Positions 7,498-14,000 of a stretch of DNA of 19,448 nt are shown one piece after another. Source of the stretch: Euryarchaeota archaeon UBA433 (GTDB lineage Archaea > Thermoplasmatota > Poseidoniia > Poseidoniales > Poseidoniaceae); the NCBI GenBank assembly GCA_002495535.1, contig DAFX01000064.1, positions 1-19,448 on the forward strand. Reading direction: 5' to 3'. A program made the translations under genes and the position numbers. Within the stretch, counting starts at the first letter, position 1. Every line of letters starts with the position of its first letter. Under the pieces are notes generated by a model. It did not search any database and had not been told where the DNA came from. It worked only from the letters and a program-made list of their open reading frames with translations.

Positions 7498-8469
7498 TCA
7501 ATTCTCGTTGCCAAGCAAGTCGAGGACACCCTTCCGATTAAGAAGAGGGGCTCCAAGATCTTCCAGATGGCTGCGTATGGCTTGGCGTTGCCATCCTTTG
7601 AACGCTTTCTTATCCATTGAAAACACAATATTTCCACCCGGGAAAGCCGTCTGAGTTGAGTGGAACGCTGCAGAAATCGATTGGCGCCAGAGCCCCTCTG
7701 CTGGTTCTCCGTCAAGGGGTTGAGTGCCAAACGGTAAGGCATAGGTTGCCAACATGTGCCCGAGCCAAATACCTTCGTTGGAAGCGGTCATGTTGCCCCT
7801 TGGCGCATAGTGACCTCCCCCCAATGTGATGAGCACGGGCTCACCTGCATTGATCTTAGAATCCCAGTTGCCAATACCAGAGGAACCATCTAAGCCGAGA
7901 CCCTCGTGGATGAGCGCCCCAAGAAGTTCTGCTGCCCCTTGATGCCCCCATGTTTTTTCGGTCGAACCAACTTCGATGAACAAACTGGGTGCCTCTAGCC
8001 ATGGACCGTGGTGCGTCACCTCCAAGGAGATGTCAAACTCTTCACCCAAATCGACAACCTCTGCTCGCTTGAGCAACGAACGCCACCACGGGCCAAGTCG
8101 GGTTGACGGGGGGGGTGCATCCCCCGCTTTACCACCAAAAGGGGGCTCAGATGAAGCATCGAGTTGCATGACCCCAATTGGGTGAAGCGTCAAACACGCC
8201 CTGCCGCTTCGCGCCACATGTCGAGAAGGAAAGATCACTTCTCGGACAAATTCCCCAGTGAGGGACGTCCATCTGCGATCGATATGATCCTCTCGCAGAA
8301 TTCCATCGGGGAACCTCCACATACGCACATCTCGATGCGAATAAGCAGGCATGCCTCCTAAATCACCAAGGCTCTTCCAAGGGGCAAGGTCCAGCACAAC
8401 CTCTGCTTGATTGGTCGAAGCGATGTCTCCACCGCTGACCACAATCAAGACGACACTGACTTGCTCCAT
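7498..8469 (-). CDS. dtdA: D-aminoacyl-tRNA deacylase, archaeal/plant type (DTD2)
   Basis: A 323-residue protein of the GEK1/DTD2 family, which hydrolyses D-amino acids (and, as shown in plants and archaea, aldehyde-modified D-aminoacyl adducts) off mischarged tRNA. Diagnostic segments are FPSRHVARSGRACLTLHPIG (80-99), EVTHHGP (150-156), FIEVGSTEKTWG (164-175) and LGGGHYAPR (216-224); histidines in these segments are thought to hold zinc in the family. I placed the start at ATG 8469 because the following residues begin the first beta strand as in homologues. The frame is open 95 codons further upstream, but that part has no family resemblance and overlaps the divergent gene. The GAGGTG nearest this ATG is only two bases away, inside a palindrome. 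A run of eight G at 8108-8115 (Pro-Pro-Pro) does not break the frame. The proline-rich insertion near 104-124 looks lineage-specific. Confidence 0.9.
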   Translation of the reverse strand: MEQVSVVLIVVSGGDIASTNQAEVVLDLAPWKSLGDLGGMPAYSHRDVRMWRFPDGILREDHIDRRWTSLTGEFVREVIFPSRHVARSGRACLTLHPIGVMQLDASSEPPFGGKAGDAPPPSTRLGPWWRSLLKRAEVVDLGEEFDISLEVTHHGPWLEAPSLFIEVGSTEKTWGHQGAAELLGALIHEGLGLDGSSGIGNWDSKINAGEPVLITLGGGHYAPRGNMTASNEGIWLGHMLATYALPFGTQPLDGEPAEGLWRQSISAAFHSTQTAFPGGNIVFSMDKKAFKGWQRQAIRSHLEDLGAPLLNRKGVLDLLGNEN

Positions 8470-8471
8470 GG

Positions 8472-8483
8472 CACCTCGAGGTG
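8472..8483. promoter_or_regulatory. Perfect 12-base palindrome before dtdA (CACCTCGAGGTG)
   Basis: CACCTCGAGGTG is a perfect inverted repeat ending two bases before the dtdA start codon, in the 75-base gap shared with the divergent gene at 8545. It could be a repressor operator, or an RNA hairpin that hides the GAGGTG ribosome binding motif. The evidence is symmetry and position only. Confidence 0.25.
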
Positions 8484-8544
8484 TTGATGGCTTTTCATTT
8501 TGTGGAGTGGGAGCATTGACAAACCACGCCAGCAAGGACAGGGC

Positions 8545-9471
8545 ATGACCGAAGGCTTGCCGCCCAATGTCCCCTTTCACGCCTTGACCGTCAAGGCCCA
8601 TGAAGAAGGATACATGGCTGTAGGGATTGATGGGGAGTTTCTTCGCCTCGATCCAGAACTGGGTCCGATTGGTGATGTTCATCAGCCGTTTCCAATGGGT
8701 GTTCGACACACATGTATGTCCGATGGCGTTTTCGTTGCCACGTGGATTGATCACGAACTCCTCATGGCACGGATGGCTGCGATTGACTGCAGTCAGCCTT
8801 TGCAGGATGGCCCTGACCGAGGCACCCTACGCACGCGCACAACCATCGAATCAGCGCACCATCCAAAAGGTTCCATTTGGTCCCACGTGCTTGACGCTGA
8901 GCCATTGGCCCTCTGTGGCCATTCCCAAGGGTTCGCCTTCGTATTGTACAAAAAGGGAATTTATGCGATGGGGAATGATGCTGGAGAACATTGGCGAGTC
9001 GAACTGCCCACCTGGCCTGAACTAAAGAAACTCCCAAGAGCCAACGATGTGATTGCCGCAACAAAAACGAAGGGGTTGTTGAAGGTCTGGTCTCGAGGTG
9101 GTGGCTCCCAATCCTATGACCTCAAAAATGGTGACCTCGTTGCCAGTCATGTGTTCCGATACGACGGGGTTCTCCAACAGGTGTACGCCTCAAATGGACA
9201 TGAATTGTTGGTCTACGACAATGGTTCAATAGTTTGGAGGCATGAAGATTCAATCGTAGCTGAGGGAAAATTGGCTGGTCCCGTCCAGCATGCATACTGG
9301 AGCGAAGAAGAGCAGGCATGGCGAATTGCAGGATGGAGGGAGGAACTTTTCATCTCTGCCAGTGGATTTGAGCGTAGCGAAATGCAAGAAATACCCGTAC
9401 ATATCATGAACAAGAATGGGACAATTCTCATCCTTCTTAACAACGGGACATGGATCCGTTCCAGTCTTTAG
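8545..9471 (+). CDS. Uncharacterised protein, possible beta-propeller-like fold
   Basis: I do not recognise this 308-residue protein. It has no signal peptide, membrane helix or cysteine cluster, so it is probably cytoplasmic. It is rich in tryptophan and in short strand-turn-strand units with G-D, N-G and D-N turns: GIDGEFLRLDPELG (28-41), VLYKKGIYAMGNDAGEHWRVELP (about 133-155), LKVWSRGGGSQSYDLKNGD (about 179-197), LLVYDNGSIVWRHEDS (about 217-232) and ILILLNNGTWI at the C-terminus. That pattern suggests a PQQ- or WD-like all-beta propeller, but no canonical repeat is clean. I chose ATG 8545 (GGACAGGG just upstream); an open frame begins at a TTG at 8500. It diverges from dtdA and converges on the ribosomal protein operon. 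Confidence 0.7.
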   Translation: MTEGLPPNVPFHALTVKAHEEGYMAVGIDGEFLRLDPELGPIGDVHQPFPMGVRHTCMSDGVFVATWIDHELLMARMAAIDCSQPLQDGPDRGTLRTRTTIESAHHPKGSIWSHVLDAEPLALCGHSQGFAFVLYKKGIYAMGNDAGEHWRVELPTWPELKKLPRANDVIAATKTKGLLKVWSRGGGSQSYDLKNGDLVASHVFRYDGVLQQVYASNGHELLVYDNGSIVWRHEDSIVAEGKLAGPVQHAYWSEEEQAWRIAGWREELFISASGFERSEMQEIPVHIMNKNGTILILLNNGTWIRSSL

Positions 9472-9522
9472 ACACAGAGTAGAGCACGATGAGAGAAAAG
9501 GCGTGACACCGCCGTTTCAGAT

Positions 9523-9696
9523 TCACTCGTTTGGAACCGTATAACCACAGCGTCCACAAGATTTTCGATTCTTGTGAACGGCCAAGAACACACCTGGGCC
9601 ACATTCCGGGCAGAATTCTGCATTGCGGATCAAGGTACCGTCTTCACCAATGGAATACTTGGACCACTTGGCACCAGCCTTAGGACCGTCGCCCAT
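9523..9696 (-). CDS. rps27ae: Small ribosomal subunit protein eS31 (S27ae), zinc ribbon
   Basis: A 57-residue protein of the 30S subunit. It contains a C4 zinc ribbon, C29/C32 (FCPECGPGVFLA) and C47/C50 (CGRCGYT), the diagnostic signature of archaeal S27ae, which lacks the ubiquitin fusion of eukaryotic homologues. The start codon shares one base with the rps24e stop (TGATG), and a perfect GGAGGTGA ribosome binding site lies six bases upstream within rps24e. It is the last gene of the rpoE1-spt4-rps24e-rps27ae operon. The 51 bases between its stop and the end of the opposing gene at 9471 show no clear terminator. Confidence 0.95.
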   Translation of the reverse strand: MGDGPKAGAKWSKYSIGEDGTLIRNAEFCPECGPGVFLAVHKNRKSCGRCGYTVPNE

Positions 9697-10022
9697 CACT
9701 CGTCACCTCCTTCGGAGGTTTCTTCAGCTTCTGGCGCTTTAGCGGACCAGAATTGCTCATGTCGCTTGTGAATGTATTCAGGTTCTACTGCCATGGAGGC
9801 TTCATCGCCATAGATGTAAGCCATGCCAGTGGTCAAGGGTTGTCCAAACCGAGTGTTGCAGTCCTTGACGACAATGCAATCTGGGTTGGAACCAGGTTCG
9901 AGGGTTCGGACCAAGTCCATCACTTCCTTGCGGGAAGGGGTAGATTTTCCGATGTGCTGCCAGCGGAAACTAATTTCCACTCGGTTGAGAAGTTTGTTTT
10001 CGATTCTGTTTACGATTTCCAT
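9696..10022 (-). CDS. rps24e: Small ribosomal subunit protein eS24 (S24e)
   Basis: A 108-residue 30S protein. It matches the archaeal S24e pattern MEI-x-NKLLNR-x-E-x-F (residues 1-20), GKSTPSRKEVMDLV (about 25-38), the strand DCIVVKDCNTRFGQPLTTGMAYIYGD (about 48-73) and a variable acidic C-terminus (about 94-108). I prefer ATG 10022, since GGAG ends nine bases upstream and homologues begin with MEI; the ATG at 10031 directly follows the GGAG and would add three residues. It lies 13 bases downstream of spt4. Its last codons contain the ribosome binding site of rps27ae, so translation of the two is probably coupled. Confidence 0.94.
   Translation of the reverse strand: MEIVNRIENKLLNRVEISFRWQHIGKSTPSRKEVMDLVRTLEPGSNPDCIVVKDCNTRFGQPLTTGMAYIYGDEASMAVEPEYIHKRHEQFWSAKAPEAEETSEGGDE
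9703..9710 (-). promoter_or_regulatory. Ribosome binding site of rps27ae (GGAGGTGA)
   Basis: The minus strand reads GGAGGTGA, a full-length match to the archaeal 16S anti-Shine-Dalgarno, six bases before the rps27ae ATG and inside the rps24e coding end (Gly-Gly-Asp). It fixes the start of this small gene. Confidence 0.85.
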
Positions 10023-10035
10023 GTTGTTCATCTCC

Positions 10036-10239
10036 TTATCGGTTGCTTACTTTGAGAGCGTATTTGCCGGGTAGTTCAACCTCGAGGCGCTTGGCAATTT
10101 CAGAGCGACTTGCGTTCATGATGATCACATATCCCTGGTGATCGGTGGAAACTTTAGCAGATGGGCAACGAGGGCACATATCGACGCCATCCTCTAGGAT
10201 GAGGTGGCATTCGGTACAAGCAAAGGGAATCTTAACCAT
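10036..10239 (-). CDS. spt4: Transcription elongation factor Spt4 (RpoE'')
   Basis: A 67-residue protein, the partner of Spt5 (NusG homologue). The Spt4/5 complex clamps over the RNA polymerase cleft and raises processivity. A four-cysteine zinc site at C8/C11 and C22/C25 (ACTECHLI, MCPRCPS) is followed by the Spt5-binding face with GYVIIMNASRSEIAKRLE (about 36-53), where the family usually reads G-V-I-x-D-P-x-S-E-IAKRL; here Asn-Ala replaces Asp-Pro. I chose ATG 10239, backed by GAGGTGG upstream; a GTG at 10254 would add five residues and overlap rpoE1. It sits 11 bases after rpoE1, the standard archaeal arrangement. Confidence 0.92.
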   Translation of the reverse strand: MVKIPFACTECHLILEDGVDMCPRCPSAKVSTDHQGYVIIMNASRSEIAKRLEVELPGKYALKVSNR

Positions 10240-10250
10240 AATTAGCCACC

Positions 10251-10802
10251 TCACTCGTTATCCTCTGCGATCCAGTCGTGGCATCCAAGACCTGGTTGCT
10301 TGCTGGTCAAACCAATCTTGGACCGGCGAGGATCTGAGGTATCAGGCGAAAGTGAAACGATGCGTGCTCGAACGGAGTTACCAACGCCGATTCGACGGCC
10401 AGTTTGGCGACCTTCAATCCAGCCCATGCCGACGTTTGCGTCGACGTGGTCTTCCATAATCTGGGACTTGTGAAGCAAAGCTTCCATTGGACCAATACGA
10501 ACGAAAGCGCCGAATTCGTTCACTTCTGAAACAGCGCCTTCAACCACTTCGTAATCCTCCATGCAGAACAAGACTGCATCAAATCGAACCTTTTGGTAAA
10601 TCGCACCGTCTCCGTGGATAATGCGACCACGACCGAGGGGCTCGTGGTTGGTTGTCAAAAGGATGAAGCGGTTTTCTTCATCAAAACGGCCCTCAAAAGC
10701 GGTCATCGAGAGTCGATCGATATGATCGTTGAGTGATGCGCCCTTGCGCATATATTCAGCAGGAATGCGGATCGTGTCTTCCCTTGAAACAATTTTGTAC
10801 AT
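10251..10802 (-). CDS. rpoE1: DNA-directed RNA polymerase subunit Rpo7 (RpoE')
   Basis: A 183-residue subunit of the polymerase stalk, which with Rpo4 helps open complex formation and contacts the emerging RNA. It begins MYKIVSREDTIRIPAEYM, the hallmark N-terminus of archaeal Rpo7. The RNP-like tip domain spans about 1-77 and an S1 RNA-binding domain follows at about 80-165, with EGAVSEVNEFGAFVRIGP (about 85-102) as the S1 core. The start at 10802 has GAGGTGA upstream with five bases between, matching the anti-Shine-Dalgarno fully. It heads the operon with spt4, rps24e and rps27ae. A short open frame upstream (10808-10912) ends within this ribosome binding site. Confidence 0.95.
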   Translation of the reverse strand: MYKIVSREDTIRIPAEYMRKGASLNDHIDRLSMTAFEGRFDEENRFILLTTNHEPLGRGRIIHGDGAIYQKVRFDAVLFCMEDYEVVEGAVSEVNEFGAFVRIGPMEALLHKSQIMEDHVDANVGMGWIEGRQTGRRIGVGNSVRARIVSLSPDTSDPRRSKIGLTSKQPGLGCHDWIAEDNE

Positions 10803-10807
10803 ACTAT

Positions 10808-10814
10808 TCACCTC
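10808..10814 (-). promoter_or_regulatory. Ribosome binding site of rpoE1 (GAGGTGA)
   Basis: The minus strand reads GAGGTGA five bases before the rpoE1 ATG. Its final TGA is also the stop codon of the short upstream reading frame at 10808-10912, so a ribosome finishing that frame would sit on the rpoE1 start. Confidence 0.75.
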
Positions 10815-10912
10815 TGCGGCCAACCGCTCAGAGAAGATGTGTGAAGAGGAGTGGGGAACCCATTCCGTCCTTCACCGGCACCCGCCTCTGGAGAGAAGTC
10901 GACCGTAGTCAT
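10808..10912 (-). CDS. Possible 34-codon leader ORF upstream of rpoE1
   Basis: An ATG at 10912 opens a 34-codon frame encoding a peptide that begins MTTVDFSPEAGAGEG and ends LSGWPQR. No known domain is recognisable. Its TGA stop lies in the GAGGTGA ribosome binding site of rpoE1, in a different frame from rpoE1. A TATA-like element at 10931-10938 places the expected transcription start almost exactly at this ATG, as for a leaderless mRNA. This geometry suggests either a translated leader that couples to rpoE1 or a fortuitous open frame in the 5' untranslated region. Coding status rests on position only. The rest of the gap up to the gene at 11084 holds no gene I can support. Confidence 0.4.
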   Translation of the reverse strand: MTTVDFSPEAGAGEGRNGFPTPLHTSSLSGWPQR

Positions 10913-10930
10913 TCTCGCCACCGACGACCT

Positions 10931-10938
10931 CTATTTAA
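10931..10938 (-). promoter_or_regulatory. TATA-like element for the rpoE1 operon
   Basis: The minus strand reads TTAAATAG, centred about 23 bases before the ATG of the leader ORF and about 132 bases before rpoE1. If used, transcription would start at or beside the leader ORF's first codon, giving rpoE1 a leader of roughly 105 bases. No better TATA-like sequence is seen closer to rpoE1. Confidence 0.5.
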
Positions 10939-11083
10939 TGCACTCGCTCCTTCGCAAGTTTGAAACTCACTTCATATCCGCTCAATGGTTGGGTTTTGGA
11001 GAAGAAACTGGGGAGAGATAATCGATGTTTTCAGAGACAGACCGCCATAACCCATAACAACCCCCCGAACCTGCTTAGTATTC

Positions 11084-14000
11084 ATGACAGAGAAAACGCA
11101 GGACGGCGTTGGAAATTTCATCTCTGTTTTCTTGCCAGTTTTGATGTTCATAATGGCATCGTGTTCACCCTTCCTTACGACCTTTGATGATTCACCTGCG
11201 CTCGAGGCGCTAGAGGACCCCATGATGACCTCTTCAGGGGATGTGTGGGATGGTTTGGATCAACCTTGGGGCCAGTTCGGCCGGACACCGACCCACAACG
11301 GTAGCATGCCCGTGCATGGTCCCAACGGAGGACCTGGCGCTGGTGCGGTCGAGGATGTGACTGTGCTCGGAACAATCGACGCACCCGGAATCAACTGGGC
11401 TGCACTCGATGACCAAGAAGGGAGCGATGCCTACGGTTCGATCATAGCGGACTTCTCCAACAGCATCACTGCCCCAGAGGCTGCACTGGAACGATGCGCT
11501 GATGAGGATTTATTCGGGGTCTTGGTGCACAGCGACACCACTGACACCTACCTGACACTCGTCGCTGGTGACGATGCGAAAATTGCATGGCAGGTCAACG
11601 TAGGTGAAACAAATGATGTCCGCTCAACCCCAAGCATCGTCGACATTGACCAAGATGGAAAACAGGAAATTATTCTCGTGTACGACACACAGAACGCCTT
11701 GAACGTCGAAGTCTGGTCGCCCGAATTGACGTGCAGCGAATCAGGCTGGCAAAAGAACGGCCATGAAAACGAACAGGTCTGGAGTTACACAGACGTGGAT
11801 TATCGAATAGGAATTGCAAGCCCACACACGCCAACCTCACAGAGCAACCACCTCTCCGTCACCCAACCTTTGCTTGCAGACCTTTCGTTGGATGGTTCAC
11901 CTGAATTGGTTTTGGCCGTGGTGGATGAAACCTCAAACGATCCAACTGTGCTTTCATTCAGCTTGACCACAAGCGCACCAAGTGAGGCGGATTGGGAGGT
12001 AACACTCGATCGTGGCACTCACCCCTCATCACCTGCTTGGGCCGCACTTGACAGCAGCACCACAGCCATCGTACTCACCACCATTGACTCGAACGGTGGT
12101 TCGATGTGGATTTGGCGAATCGATGGTGCATCGGGTTCCCTCGACTGGGAACGAGTGGCTGTGCAAGGCACAGATTCAGATTCGGATGCCCCCCGCTTGA
12201 GGCTCCCAGGTCCGGTCATCGCCCAACTGGACAACGACGATGCGCCGGAGATGATCCTCACCGTCCCAACAGATGCCAACGGTAGGACCACTGGACTTGG
12301 GGCGAGGTACATCGGTATGGAGATGACATCGACCAGCGAAATTTTCAACTTCAGAGCACCAAACGGATACGCAGACTCTGAACCATTGGTGATTGACACA
12401 ACCGGGGACGGATTGCACGACCGCCTCTGCTGGGTGACTTGGTATTCAGAATCCCAATTCTCTTTCAACCGAAAGGGCATGGCAGGCTGCCATGACATCA
12501 GCGATGACACACCGTTCAAGGAATGGTCACGAGACCTTCAGAGAGGCAACGGAAACGACAACGATGAAATTGCTGTCGCTTCACCAATTTGGCTCGATAT
12601 TGATGGAAATGGTGCGCCAGAATTGGTGGTCCCCTTTGGCATGAGGCTGTGGGCCTTTGACGGTGAAACCGGAGCATCTGCCGACATCAACAACGCTTGG
12701 TCTTCGCCAATGGCGATGCCACACAGAGTATGGGCAAGTCCAGCAGCAGCCGATATGGATGGTGATGGGACGATCGATTTGCTGATTGGTGACACATTGG
12801 TCTCTCAGCTCGTAACTGATTTGGCACCCCTCGCCGACAACCGTGGAATCAGTTTCAACCCCACAAGCCCAGACCCCGGAGACTTGGTCACCGTAACAGG
12901 TCAATTTTCCAACATTGGAACACTTGAAAACGAAGAGAACGTCGACGCTGTGATCCGTATGAACGGAGATGAAATCGCCCGAGAGCGATTCGCAGATGTA
13001 GATCCAGTTTCGCCAACCGGTGAAGGAGGCCCTCTCACCTTTAGCGCCACATTCACCGCGGAATTGGGAGAACACGAATTCACGTTGGTCCTCGACGTCA
13101 ACAACAACCTCACAGAAGCTAGGAAAGACAACAACAACGCTACGACGACGCTTACAATTCTCGACCCATATGTCGCACGTATCGACCCCCCTGTAGAGGC
13201 GATTCGAATCTCACCAGGTACTTCTCAAACTGTTGATGTTCACCTCACTGCGACTGGATCGAGAGCTGCTGATTGGACACTTGCTGTGAATGACGATGCG
13301 CTGCCCAACGGCTGGTCATTTAGCATGGCAGGGGGATCATCAAATCAGAACCTCATCCCGAATGCACCCGTTGGGTTGCAATTCACAGCCACGATTCCAT
13401 CGACGGCGTTAGGCGATGAGAATTCCTATGTCGATCTTACGCTCACCCTCGATAGCGATTCGAGTGTGACCGCTAGTCTTCGTTTGCCCCTCGAAGTCTT
13501 ACGAACTCGGGGCTTATCTGTTGTTGGGCCATCAGGATTAGGGGAAACCGCTGGCCATGGTCGCCCTAACCACGACGCAAGTGCATGGCTCGTCGTCGAA
13601 AACCTTGGCAACGCACAGGAATCAACCACCTCCATTGATTGGACGGCCCCTTCTTGGGGGGGAACTCCTTCTCTGTTCAGGGCAGATGGTACAGAAGTGT
13701 TTTCGCTGACCCTAGCCCCTAACCAGGACATCGAGTTGTTCGCACAACTGCCTGTTCCCGCAGGTGTTCAACTTGGAACTTCGACAGATTCGATGCTCAC
13801 CATGTGCATTGGAAGCGGAGAAAGCACCCTTTGCCAGGAACTCGACGTGAGTTTCCACGCCACACGATTAGAATCTGCACCAGCCCATGTTCGAACCCTG
13901 CCAAACACAAGCATCGAGTGGACCTTTGCTACGATCCTTCCGTCAAATGGGACGCTTGAATGGAACATGGCCGAGGCTCAAATGATTCACACTGGCTGGA

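Noticed and set aside
8108..8115. Run of eight G as a possible frameshift in dtdA
   Set aside because: The frame continues through it as Pro-Pro-Pro and the conserved motifs on both sides are in the same frame.
8470..8754. 95-residue N-terminal extension of DtdA
   Set aside because: It has no family resemblance and overlaps the divergent gene at 8545; homologues begin at the strand that starts at 8469.
11093..11166. Giant protein as a lipoprotein through MASC
   Set aside because: The residue three before the cysteine is Met rather than Leu/Val/Ile and the protein already has a C-terminal membrane anchor; kept only as a remark.
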